64,000 nt of DNA from Lewinellaceae bacterium (lineage in GTDB: Bacteria > Bacteroidota > Bacteroidia > Chitinophagales > Saprospiraceae): assembly GCA_020636095.1 (NCBI GenBank), contig JACJYN010000003.1:1612001-1676000 (forward strand), in the 5' to 3' direction. Below are positions 8,229 to 16,607 of the stretch, in pieces. Every line of letters begins with the position of its first letter. The first letter of the stretch is position 1. The notes under the pieces were generated by a model. The model had not been told where the DNA came from, did no database searches, and saw only the letters and a program-made list of their open reading frames with translations. A program made the position numbers and the translations under genes.

Positions 8229-8765
8229 CTAAAATTTATTCTTCCACATCATACTTTCCACCGGTTTGTCGGTGCGCTGGTTGTATTTGGCGTTCTTCTT
8301 CTGATTGTAGTAATTGAGGATTTCTCCGTCGACCCGGAAGTAGATGAGCTGGCCAATGGGCATACCCGCATAAACGCGTACAGGGTGGGTGCAGGATATC
8401 TCCAGCGTCCAGGTATTGCAGAAGCCGACATCGCCCTTGCCGGCCGTAGCGTGGATATCGATGCCGAGGCGGCCGACACTCGACTTACCTTCGAGGAATG
8501 GAACGGCGTTGTGTGTTTCCGTATACTCTTCCGTAACGCCCAGGTAGAGCGTGTTGGGATGGAGGATGAACCCACTTTCGGGAATTTCGAGGTACTCAAT
8601 GGGGTTGTGCCGCCGCGCGTCCAGGACGTGGTCTTTGTAGATGGCCAGCCACTTACTCAGATGGACATCATAGGAGTTGGTGCCCAGGCAATGCCGCTGA
8701 AAAGGTTCGATAACGATCTCTCCCTGCTCAATGCCTTCCAGTATTTTCTTGTCCGACAATATCAT
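8229..8765 (-). CDS. dcd: dCTP deaminase
   Basis: A 178-residue trimeric dUTPase-fold enzyme that deaminates dCTP to dUTP in pyrimidine nucleotide synthesis. It opens MILSDKKILEGIEQGEIVI and has HCLGTNSYDVHL near residue 25, the active-site block FLEGKSSVGRLGIDIHATAG near residue 89, with glutamate and arginine in place, and the C-terminal YNQRTDKPVESMMW. The length is standard for the Bacteroidota form. It is convergent with the DUF695 gene, with a gap of only 7 bp. No dUTPase gene is in view, so dUTP would be handled elsewhere. Confidence 0.95.
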   Translation of the reverse strand: MILSDKKILEGIEQGEIVIEPFQRHCLGTNSYDVHLSKWLAIYKDHVLDARRHNPIEYLEIPESGFILHPNTLYLGVTEEYTETHNAVPFLEGKSSVGRLGIDIHATAGKGDVGFCNTWTLEISCTHPVRVYAGMPIGQLIYFRVDGEILNYYNQKKNAKYNQRTDKPVESMMWKNKF

Positions 8766-8927
8766 AAAACCCTAGATTTGAGGGCGCTAATTTATCTCTT
8801 TTTATCGAAAACCGGGCTTTTCGCCGTACATCCGTCAATTTTGTATTCAACAGGCAATTTTTACACCTATAGGTTTCGTTAATACGTCGTGATTTTTCCA
8901 CCCAAGAAATACAACAAACGCAACTGT

Positions 8928-9437
8928 ATGAAAGTATTCCCTGTGTTGATTACCCTTTTGAGCTTTGTTATTCAATTGAGTGGGCAAGGCATGGCCTATC
9001 AGGAATTGCCCCGGCCAGCGTCCAAACCAGGACTGGACATTTACCTTCACTACGATAGCCCGCGCGACGAAATCCTCATTCAGGATGGAAAGCTGACCCA
9101 CATCTCAAAAAATTACGTCTACGATGAAAACCGCCCATGGGTAGCCACCCCGATAGACGTATCTCAACGGAAAGTGGCCAACGCCATTCCTCTGAACGGC
9201 CATCAGCTTACCTCCCTGCAGGAAATGATCCAGGGTACGGGTATCATGCAATTGCCCGCCCGGGAATACGGCGCCCCCGACGGACAGCGCAGCTATGATT
9301 ATCAGATGGACATTCGCTCCGGTGGCCAGAGCCGGTCAGTCATCTACCGGAGTAACCCCAGTTTCGCCAATGCTCCTCCCGCTTTCGACCGGATGAAAGA
9401 ATACCTCTGGAAACTGGTTACGGAGGCTGAATTTTAA
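8928..9437 (+). CDS. Secreted hypothetical protein
   Basis: The product is 169 aa from ATG 8928, which begins a clear signal peptide (MKVFPVLITLLSFVIQLSGQ). The mature part includes LDIYLHYDSPRDEILIQDGK and SYDYQMDIRSGGQSRSVIYR, suggesting a small beta-sandwich, and ends with an amphipathic helix. No known family was recognised and no catalytic motif is visible. An upstream codon at 8889 would only add a basic extension. It is divergent from dcd, with 162 bp between the starts. Confidence 0.7.
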   Translation: MKVFPVLITLLSFVIQLSGQGMAYQELPRPASKPGLDIYLHYDSPRDEILIQDGKLTHISKNYVYDENRPWVATPIDVSQRKVANAIPLNGHQLTSLQEMIQGTGIMQLPAREYGAPDGQRSYDYQMDIRSGGQSRSVIYRSNPSFANAPPAFDRMKEYLWKLVTEAEF

Positions 9438-9487
9438 TAAATCAACGCGAGGTTTGAACCAGGAGGATGGCTAAGTTCAAACAGCGT

Positions 9488-11347
9488 CTAAAACCTCCAT
9501 TCATTATTTCGCCGTTCCACATCCGGCAGCCACTCATCGGGGTCGAGCCGGATGGACTGAACGGGTTGGCCGGCGCGGTAGGTGAAACTGTAGGTATTGC
9601 CCTGGTTCCAGATGTCTACCGGCAGGTTTTTGCGTTCTGATCCGCCATCCGCCAGCATGAATTCCACCACTACCGGCATGGGCATGCCGAGCTTGTTTTT
9701 TAGTGTAATACTGATGGTTCCATCCGCATTCTGGCGGGCGTTACTGATTTCCTGGTCGAGGCTTTCATCCTGGTAGAACCAGCTTTGCCAGAACCAGTGC
9801 AGGCCTTCGCCACTGGCGTTTTCCATACAGTTGAAGAAATCTTCCGGCTGAGGGTGCTTGTAAGCCCAGTTGCGGATGTACTGGCGGAAGGCGTAGTCGA
9901 AGCGCTCGGGCCCCAGTACATATTCGCGCAATACCAGCAAGGCGATGGCTGGCTTGAAATAAACAATATCGCTGAAACCTCTGCTGATCTCACGCGGCGG
10001 GCGGGTAACCGGCCCCAGGCCCGTTCCCATGAAACGTTGCCGCATGCTCTTGTAATCGGAGATATAGGAGTTGTATTCCGCCCCCTGAAAGCTCCGGGCG
10101 GCGTAGTAGCCCATGAAGGTGACGAAGCCCTCGTCCATCCAGGCGTACTGCCGCTCGTTGCTCCCCACAATCATAGGGAACCAGTTGTGTGCCACTTCGT
10201 GGTCGAGGGTGACCCAAAGGCCGTTGCCGCTCCGGTTGTATTCGGTGAAATGGAGGCCGGGGTATTCCATGCCGCCAACGGCGCCCGCCACATTGCTGAG
10301 GGTAGGGTAGGGGTATTCGAACCACTGTTTGGAATAGTGTTCTATGGAAGCTCGGGCGTATTCGGTGGCTCTGTCCCAGCCGTCGAGGCTCTCGCGGGGG
10401 TAGAATGACTGGATGAGGGTGCGCGCTCCGCCGGGCAGTTCCACTCCGCCGGCGTCCCAGATAAGGCCTTTGCCACAGGCCCATGCCACATCGCGGGTGT
10501 GCTCCATTCGGAACTTCCAGACGCCGCGCTTGCCGGCGCCCACCGGCGCGTTGCCCGCTTCCTCCGGAGGGATGATGAAAAGGGTGGTGTCGCTCTCCCG
10601 TGCTTTTTCCAGCTTTTTGGCGTAAGAACGAGGCAGTACTTCGCCGGGATTGAGCAGCTCTCCGGAGCCGGCCACGACAAAGCCGATGGGGACGTCTACA
10701 GTGTATTCATAATTGCCGTAATCGCAGTAAAACTCGCCGGCGCCCAGATAGGGGAGGTTGTTCCAACCCTGGACGTCATCCAGCACCGCCATGCGGGGAT
10801 ACCACTGGGCGATCTCGTATACCCAGCCATCTTCCAACAGCATGCGCCCCATGCGGTCGGCGCCTTCTTCGGGAATGTTGAAACTGTAGTCGATAGAGAT
10901 GGAGGCTTTGCCGCCGTTGGGAGGCAGGGGTACTTTGAGTGGTATCTGCATACGGGTGTCGGTGATGATGTAGGCCGCCGGCAAGGCCTTTGCTGTCGCG
11001 CCAGGGCCATTGTAGAAAACACTCCCAATTTCGAAGCCCGTGGTGATATTGCCCTCGTGGCGGCCGCCCGTGGCATTGACCTGCGTACCCCGGGAATCGG
11101 CCTGGTATTTGTTCTGGTCGAGCTGCAGCCAAAGGTAATCCAGCGGAAAGGGGCTGTGGTTGGTGTAGGTGATGGCCACCCTTCCGATGATCTTGTGGAG
11201 GCTGGTGTCCAGCGTTGCCTGGATGTCATAATCGGCGCGGTTTTGCCAGTAGGCAGGGCCGGGCGCTCCGAGCGGGGAACGGGCCGGCTGGGCGAAAGAC
11301 TGAAATGATACGAAAAGGAGGAGGGGAAAGAGTAGTTTGATATTCAT
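9488..11347 (-). CDS. M1 family metallopeptidase, exported
   Basis: A 619-aa exported aminopeptidase-like zinc peptidase. The signal peptide MNIKLLFPLLLFVSFQSFAQ is followed by an N-terminal beta domain, the exopeptidase motif GAVGGMEYPG near residue 355, and the zinc site HEVAHNWF near residue 381, with the third ligand 18 residues on in WMDEGF (HExxH-x18-E). All catalytic residues are present. The C-terminal part has a short beta domain (GTISITLKNKLGMPMPVVVE). The family removes N-terminal residues from peptides; export suggests use of external peptides. No T9SS tail is seen, so it is likely periplasmic. Confidence 0.92.
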   Translation of the reverse strand: MNIKLLFPLLLFVSFQSFAQPARSPLGAPGPAYWQNRADYDIQATLDTSLHKIIGRVAITYTNHSPFPLDYLWLQLDQNKYQADSRGTQVNATGGRHEGNITTGFEIGSVFYNGPGATAKALPAAYIITDTRMQIPLKVPLPPNGGKASISIDYSFNIPEEGADRMGRMLLEDGWVYEIAQWYPRMAVLDDVQGWNNLPYLGAGEFYCDYGNYEYTVDVPIGFVVAGSGELLNPGEVLPRSYAKKLEKARESDTTLFIIPPEEAGNAPVGAGKRGVWKFRMEHTRDVAWACGKGLIWDAGGVELPGGARTLIQSFYPRESLDGWDRATEYARASIEHYSKQWFEYPYPTLSNVAGAVGGMEYPGLHFTEYNRSGNGLWVTLDHEVAHNWFPMIVGSNERQYAWMDEGFVTFMGYYAARSFQGAEYNSYISDYKSMRQRFMGTGLGPVTRPPREISRGFSDIVYFKPAIALLVLREYVLGPERFDYAFRQYIRNWAYKHPQPEDFFNCMENASGEGLHWFWQSWFYQDESLDQEISNARQNADGTISITLKNKLGMPMPVVVEFMLADGGSERKNLPVDIWNQGNTYSFTYRAGQPVQSIRLDPDEWLPDVERRNNEWRF

Positions 11348-11518
11348 TTTGTAGAAAGTGTATCTATTAAAGATGTAGTGGATGCTTCCCTCGTTCCGCA
11401 GTGCAGAACGAAGTCAGTCCGGTGGTTGCTATCGTAGTGCTTCCGGAGGCAACCTCCATTCTCCGCTTGCCCGGTTAACCATCATTGGCATCAAGCGGAA
11501 AATGGAGGTAAAAGGGTT

Positions 11519-13189
11519 TCAACGCAACAACGTCAGGTCTCCATTCCTTTCTCCAGGTACATCGCCCAGGTCGGTTTCCGAGATGTATTGCAGGGTGTAG
11601 AAGTACACCTCGCTGGGGACAGGATTATCCTTGTAGTTGCCGTCCCAGCCGCTGGCGTCTGGGTCCGTACTTTCGAAGACCATTTCTCCCCATCGGTTGT
11701 AAATGCGCAGGGTATAGCTGCCGGCTTTGATCCGGCAATTTTGATCGACCGGCCGGAAGAAGTCGTTGTGGTTGTCTCCATTGGGCGTAAAGGCGTTGGG
11801 CAACTCCAGCAAACAAGGGCAGTCGGCATCCGGTGCACGGTCTACGGAGGTGGTGAATTCGGCGACACAGGCGCCGAAGGTGACCTCCACCGAAATATCC
11901 AGGGGAATGTCAGTGGCGTCAACTGTAAAGATGGAATCGGTTGTCCCGTCCTGCCACAGATAGGTAGCGCCATTGGAGAAAGCGTTGATCGTCAGGGGGA
12001 AATCGTCCTCACATGCGAGGGTGGTGTCGGCAAATGGAGGCGGTACCACGCCGGGCACTTCCACCAATTTAGACAAGGTATCGGCCCCGCAATCGGTAGC
12101 GATGAGGGTGATGGTGTAAGTTCCGGGGGTATTGTAAACGTGAACGGGGTTGGTTTCTGTGGAAGTATTGGCGGCGCCGGAGGCCGGGTCGCCGAAATTC
12201 CAAAGGAAGGCGGCCCCGGTAGTGGACGTATTGGTGAATCTCGTAGTATCGCCAGCGCAGCCTACTGCCAGGCCAAAATCAGCTTCGGCGGAGCAGCGGT
12301 TGGCGTAGGCGATGGAGCTATTGAGAAAATACTCGGTACCGATGGCCGGCTGGGAGAGGATAGCCCCATCGGCTAAAGAAACTGTATACAGGCGGGGCGT
12401 ACCATTTTCGTCCAGGCCGGAGAAGGTGTAGGCCTGCCGGTTTTGGCTCAGGCTTTGGCTGTAGGGCAGGATGCCGTTGGGGGCAATGGGGCCGGAGAGG
12501 ATAACCATATTGCCAGCATCCGGGCCGATTTGAGTAAACAGGCCGGTACCGTTGTTCAGCAGGCCATAGAGCTGGCCATCCCGACAGTTGTATTCCATAT
12601 TTTGGAAGGAGATATCGTCGCCAATATCCATGCTGGCCAACAGCGCTCCCGTTTCGGTGCTGATGGCATGAAGCCGGAGGCCGAGTGGTTCAAAGCTGAT
12701 GAAAAACAGGCGGTTGTTGTAAGGGTCAAGGGTAGTGTTCGTCAAATCAATAGACAGAGGGATAAGGGGCGCAATAACTTCTGACTCTCCACTCGCCGGG
12801 TCAATCGCAACCAGGTTGTTCGCTTCATCCATGGTGTAGAGCAGGCCGTTCTGGCAGTGGTATTCCAGAAAAGCAGGAGTAATGTTCAGGCTGATCGTGC
12901 TCAGGGGGTCTCCGGTATTGAGGTCTACCGTGAACAGTTCCGCTCCGGCAGCGGCGTCCGTAGTGGCGAAGAAAAAGCGGTTGCCTTCATTATCGATTGT
13001 TGCCGTGCCCGGCAGCAAGCCTCCGTTGAAAACGGCATTGGCGGAGACGGCAGCGCTGGTGGCGGTGTTGGGGTCGAGCGTGGCCAGGCGGTTGTTGTCA
13101 TCCAGAAAAAAGAGCTTGCCGGCATTTTGGGCCACCGACTGAGAGAGGCTCAGTACCAACAGAGATAGTAGTGTAAGATTCCTTTTCAT
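11519..13189 (-). CDS. Secreted PKD-domain protein with type B T9SS (CHU_C) C-terminal domain
   Basis: A 556-aa exported protein: signal peptide MKRNLTLLSLLVLSLSQSVAQ, then a beta-propeller-like region with repeated FFL/YTMDEANNLVAIDP motifs, a PKD domain at about 310-375 (FLWNFGDPASG, then PVHVYNTPGTYTITLIATDC), and a C-terminal gliding-type domain (LPNAFTPNGDNHNDFF, YNRWGEMVFES, DASGWDGNYKD, EVYFYTLQY). In Bacteroidota this last domain directs type IX secretion and surface retention. The window contains no T9SS machinery genes. The role is probably adhesion or a structural surface function, by inference only. Confidence 0.9.
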   Translation of the reverse strand: MKRNLTLLSLLVLSLSQSVAQNAGKLFFLDDNNRLATLDPNTATSAAVSANAVFNGGLLPGTATIDNEGNRFFFATTDAAAGAELFTVDLNTGDPLSTISLNITPAFLEYHCQNGLLYTMDEANNLVAIDPASGESEVIAPLIPLSIDLTNTTLDPYNNRLFFISFEPLGLRLHAISTETGALLASMDIGDDISFQNMEYNCRDGQLYGLLNNGTGLFTQIGPDAGNMVILSGPIAPNGILPYSQSLSQNRQAYTFSGLDENGTPRLYTVSLADGAILSQPAIGTEYFLNSSIAYANRCSAEADFGLAVGCAGDTTRFTNTSTTGAAFLWNFGDPASGAANTSTETNPVHVYNTPGTYTITLIATDCGADTLSKLVEVPGVVPPPFADTTLACEDDFPLTINAFSNGATYLWQDGTTDSIFTVDATDIPLDISVEVTFGACVAEFTTSVDRAPDADCPCLLELPNAFTPNGDNHNDFFRPVDQNCRIKAGSYTLRIYNRWGEMVFESTDPDASGWDGNYKDNPVPSEVYFYTLQYISETDLGDVPGERNGDLTLLR

Positions 13190-13243
13190 CGGGATTATTG
13201 GTTTATGATTCTTTTTGCGTTTTGCAGTATCTGGCTGTATTAC

Positions 13244-13918
13244 TCAGACAAACTTCATGATCTCCCCTCCGATCTCTTTGAACCGGCGGATGGTGTCCTT
13301 GGGGTCATCCGCTTTGAAGATGGCGCTGCCGGCCACCAGCACATCGGCGCCGGCCTGGAGGATTTTTTCGGCATTGTGCAGGCCGATACCCCCATCTACC
13401 TCGATCCTGGCGGAGAGGTTGCGCACGGCCAGGTGGTTTCTGAGGCGCTGTATTTTCAGCAGGGTATTGTAGATGAATTTCTGGCCGCCGAAGCCCGGAT
13501 TGACCGACATGAGCAGGATGAGGCCTACCTCTTCCAGGATGTCTTCCAGGGCGCTGACGGGCGTATGGGGGTTGAGGGCTACCCCTGCTATGGCGCCCGA
13601 TTCCTTGATCTGTTGAATGACGCGGTGCAGATGAGGGCAAGCCTCGTAATGAACGGTGATGACATCGGCGCCGGCATCGCGGTACTGCTCAATGTATTTT
13701 TCCGGTTCCCGGATCATCAGGTGAACATCCAGCGGTTTGGTGGATAGTTTGCGTACGGCCTGGATGATCAGCATGCCGAAAGTGAGGTTGGGCACGAAAT
13801 GGCCGTCCATCACATCCAGATGCAACCAGTCGGCCTGGCTCTCATTGACCAGTTCGACCTCTTCCGCCAGGCGGGTAAAATCAGCGGCGAGCAGGGATGG
13901 CGCTACTAAGTGTTTCAT
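13244..13918 (-). CDS. rpe: Ribulose-phosphate 3-epimerase
   Basis: A 224-residue TIM-barrel enzyme interconverting ribulose-5-phosphate and xylulose-5-phosphate in the pentose phosphate pathway. Motifs in order: LVAPSLLAADF, the metal-binding LHLDVMDGHFVPNLTFG, LDVHLMI, ADVITVHYEA, GVALNPHTP, LLMSVNPGFGGQKF, IEVDGGI and VAGSAIF. ATG 13918 (MKHLVAPSLL) is chosen; the longer frame to 13969 runs through a terminator hairpin. It lies immediately downstream of two strong minus-strand terminators, so it probably has its own promoter or depends on readthrough. Confidence 0.97.
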   Translation of the reverse strand: MKHLVAPSLLAADFTRLAEEVELVNESQADWLHLDVMDGHFVPNLTFGMLIIQAVRKLSTKPLDVHLMIREPEKYIEQYRDAGADVITVHYEACPHLHRVIQQIKESGAIAGVALNPHTPVSALEDILEEVGLILLMSVNPGFGGQKFIYNTLLKIQRLRNHLAVRNLSARIEVDGGIGLHNAEKILQAGADVLVAGSAIFKADDPKDTIRRFKEIGGEIMKFV

Positions 13919-13930
13919 GGAGGTAAAGAT

Positions 13931-13964
13931 AAAAAAAAAACCGGCCCCGAGAGCGGGGCCGGTT
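13931..13964 (-). terminator. Intrinsic terminator, minus strand
   Basis: A perfect 11-bp stem AACCGGCCCCG/CGGGGCCGGTT with a 4-nt loop, followed on the minus strand by an uninterrupted T-tract. It ends only about 13 bp before the rpe start codon. Confidence 0.85.
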
Positions 13965-13996
13965 CCCAAAAGAGCTTTGAGAGGCTATCTACATAC

Positions 13997-14027
13997 AAAA
14001 AAAAAGAGGGCGTCAATCGATGCCCTC
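13997..14027 (-). terminator. Second intrinsic terminator, minus strand
   Basis: Stem GAGGGC/GCCCTC with a 10-nt loop, followed on the minus strand by nine Ts. It is in tandem with the terminator at 13931, with no protein gene between. Confidence 0.75.
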
Positions 14028-14857
14028 AAAAGATTCATGAGATTATAATTGGATTCGTGGGATCAAAACTGAATGAATCGCATAGCGACTCGCGTAAAAA
14101 GATTATAATTTGTTAGTAGTGGGGCCGTATGTGCTGTTGAAGCGCGAGTATGATTTGTTTGTTTCAATGCCTTCCACCCACCTTGTTCTATCTTCACAAT
14201 ACAAAAGTGTAAAAACCCTGGCTGAATGCGAAGTACATTTTCTGGCAATGCTGTGTGAGGTATTCGTTTAGTTGGTGGTTTAACTAATTGATTATTAGTT
14301 TAAAATGATTTCCATAATCTGTGTTTCTGTATTTTAAAGAAATTATTTTTTCTTTTTCTTTTTAGATTGGCCTGTTTTCTGTGATCCGGGAATAGATTAT
14401 GCCACAAGCCGTGCAACTTATCCGGGCCGGTAGCCGTAAAAGAAAAAGAGTGCTGCTGCCTTAGCAGCGCACTCTTTTCCAAGGTGTTCATGAGATAACA
14501 ATTGTTAAAGGTTGGCCGGGTGGCGCCCGGCCTTGTTCATAGGGTAATTTGTTCGTAGTCGTTAACAGCAGCTTTTTGTACTCAAAAGTGTTTTGGATAG
14601 ATAGTTGCTACAGCTGCCATTGTTCTCGGGAATTATATTTTGCGGTAGTGAGTCACACTTTAATCAAGTGCCTGATGTTGTTGTATAGTGTTTCATCGTT
14701 AATTACAATACAAATATCGGCCAAAAAAAGAGCATGAGTAAGTACATTTTCGTATATTTCTGGCTAATAAAAAAGGTGATTTTTTTGATAAATAGCTGAT
14801 TACTTGTTTTTTAAGTCTTAAAGACATCGAAATACTGGAATTTAATCCTGATTTATT
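14028..14857. other. Gene-free AT-rich gap
   Basis: About 830 bp without a convincing protein gene; the short open frames lack family features and codon bias. It contains near-repeats of GATTATAATT (14041 and 14101), a third hairpin at 14446-14476 and long A/T tracts. With three terminators pointing leftward, small minus-strand RNAs are possible, but no known RNA family was recognised. Confidence 0.5.
14441..14480. terminator. Bidirectional hairpin terminator
   Basis: Stem AAGAGTGC/GCACTCTT extended by GCTGC/GCAGC with a 4-nt loop. Ts follow on both strands (TTTT on plus, TTTTTC on minus). Confidence 0.6.
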
Positions 14858-16315
14858 ATGTATCAAAGCCGCCTGGTAAAGCACATTCGCGAACTTTCAG
14901 CCAAAGACAGAGAACGCTTTGTGCAGTTCACCCACTCGCCCTATTTCAACCAACACGAGAAAACGCAGGAATTGCTTGCCATCATCCTGGACCGGCTCGA
15001 CGGCCCCCCCCAGAAGATGGAGAAACCCGTTGTGTTTCGGGCGCTATTCAAAGGAGAACCTTACGACGAGCAGCAGTTGCACAATGTCATGTCTTACCTC
15101 AAGCGGTTGTACTACGATTTTATGGCTTATGAACAGTTTGAGCAAAAGCGATACAACAAACGGTTATATACGCTACAGGCCGCTTATAACAACCATCAGT
15201 TTGACATCCTGACCAACCGGAGCAAGCAGATGCAGAAAAAGCTGAAGGAAGACCCGGTGCACGATAGCGAATACTACTACACCAATTACCACCTCAACAA
15301 TATGCTGGGCTATTACAGCGGGCACTACTTCGACCGTTCGGAGACGAATACCTTCCAGAATATGCTCGATAATCTGGACAAGTATTACATCGTGGAGAAA
15401 TTGCGCAATTGCTGCCACCTCACCGCCAACTCCATTATGATGAATACGGAGTATAATTTCCGGATGCTGAACGAACTGCTGCGCTACCTGGAGAGCCACT
15501 GGGAAGATTATGAGAAAGACCCGACCATCACTCTTTACTACACAGTGCTCATGAGTATGAATTATGAGCATGATCCTCAGCATTATCAGCGTATGAAGGC
15601 GATGCTGGCCGAAGACATGGAGTTTCTTTCACCGGACGATGGGCGCGACCTCTACAGCTTTTCCTACAATTATTGTATCCGCATGATCAACGCCGGGCAT
15701 AGTACTTATCTCCGGGAGTTGTTCCAATTGTATAAGCAGGGCCTCAAGCAGGGCCTCGTTTTGGAAAAAGGTATGATCTCGGAATGGGACTACAAGAATA
15801 TTGCTACCCTCGGCTGCCGCCTCCAGGAATTTGAATGGACCGAGCAGTTTTTGCAGGATTTCCGGGAAAAGCTGCCTCCTCACCGGCAGGAGAATGCCTA
15901 TAACTATAACCTGGGCAACCTGTACTACAATAAAAAAATGTACAACGACGCCCTCTCCGCCTTGCTGCTGGTGCAGTTCACCGATGTTAAATATCACTTG
16001 AGCACGACCTTCCTTCTTTTGCGCACCTACCATGCGCTGAGAGATACTGAAGCCTTGCTGTCGTTGATCGAAACCTTCCGGATTTACGTGATGCGGAACC
16101 GTAAGATCACTACTGAACAAAAAAGAGGATACACCAACTTCCTTCGCTTTGCCCGTCGGCTGGTCCTGCTCAAACACCATGCTTCCACTTACTCTCGTAA
16201 ATCGCTGGAAGAAGAGCTCGGCAAGCTGGCTCAAAAGATCGAATCCACGGAAAACGTCATCAATAAATACTGGTTGCTGGATGAGTGCAGAGGGGAGGCG
16301 GTGAGTGTGTATTAG
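14858..16315 (+). CDS. Large alpha-helical hypothetical protein
   Basis: A 485-residue cytoplasmic protein without signal peptide or membrane segment. It is rich in aromatic and charged residues and reads as a series of helical hairpins, for example HRQENAYNYNLGNLYYNKKM near residue 345, which is TPR-like. The first 100 residues (LVKHIRELSAKDRERFVQF) resemble the N-terminal part of a Saprospiraceae paralogous family of unknown function. The stop codon TAG overlaps the first base of the family A repeat at 16314, so the repeat end sets the C-terminus. A protein-binding scaffold role is possible, but nothing proves it. Confidence 0.75.
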   Translation: MYQSRLVKHIRELSAKDRERFVQFTHSPYFNQHEKTQELLAIILDRLDGPPQKMEKPVVFRALFKGEPYDEQQLHNVMSYLKRLYYDFMAYEQFEQKRYNKRLYTLQAAYNNHQFDILTNRSKQMQKKLKEDPVHDSEYYYTNYHLNNMLGYYSGHYFDRSETNTFQNMLDNLDKYYIVEKLRNCCHLTANSIMMNTEYNFRMLNELLRYLESHWEDYEKDPTITLYYTVLMSMNYEHDPQHYQRMKAMLAEDMEFLSPDDGRDLYSFSYNYCIRMINAGHSTYLRELFQLYKQGLKQGLVLEKGMISEWDYKNIATLGCRLQEFEWTEQFLQDFREKLPPHRQENAYNYNLGNLYYNKKMYNDALSALLLVQFTDVKYHLSTTFLLLRTYHALRDTEALLSLIETFRIYVMRNRKITTEQKRGYTNFLRFARRLVLLKHHASTYSRKSLEEELGKLAQKIESTENVINKYWLLDECRGEAVSVY

Positions 16316-16520
16316 AGCATGTTTGGAGGTAGTCCCCGATATGCATCGGGGCAGGCTATTTGGGCTGCCCCCAAGGCCCCTTCGGGGCAAATGCCTGCTT
16401 TTGGAACCTCATTTCGGCTATTTTCATGCCCGTAGCGCTGCTATGGGCATGAAAATGAGCCTCCTGAGAACCCAAAATCAGCCATTTTCGCTTCCAAAGC
16501 ACCACCTCCAAACATGCTCT
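16314..16520. repeat. Palindromic repeat family A, inverted longer copy
   Basis: Ends AGAGCATGTTTGGAGGT and ACCTCCAAACATGCTCT are perfectly complementary. The right part (GAGAACCCAAAATCAGCC, CGCTTCCAAAGC) is the reverse complement of the left part of the copies at 5900 and 42361, so this copy is inverted. It also has an extra GC-rich segment around CCCCGATATGCATCGGGG and CCCCAAGGCCCCTTCGGGG. Confidence 0.85.
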
Positions 16521-16607
16521 TAAGACAAAAGGCAAAGGCGTAACCTTACGGCCCTTTCGTCATTATGGAGAGGAAGCCATTAATCTCCAACCAAAACCAC
16601 ACGCTTT

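Noticed and set aside
9785..11308. Plus-strand frames of 207 and 269 codons
   Set aside because: Antisense to the M1 metallopeptidase with its intact zinc site.
14063..14491. Small minus-strand frames of about 60 codons in the gene-free gap
   Set aside because: They run through terminator hairpins and show no family features or typical composition.
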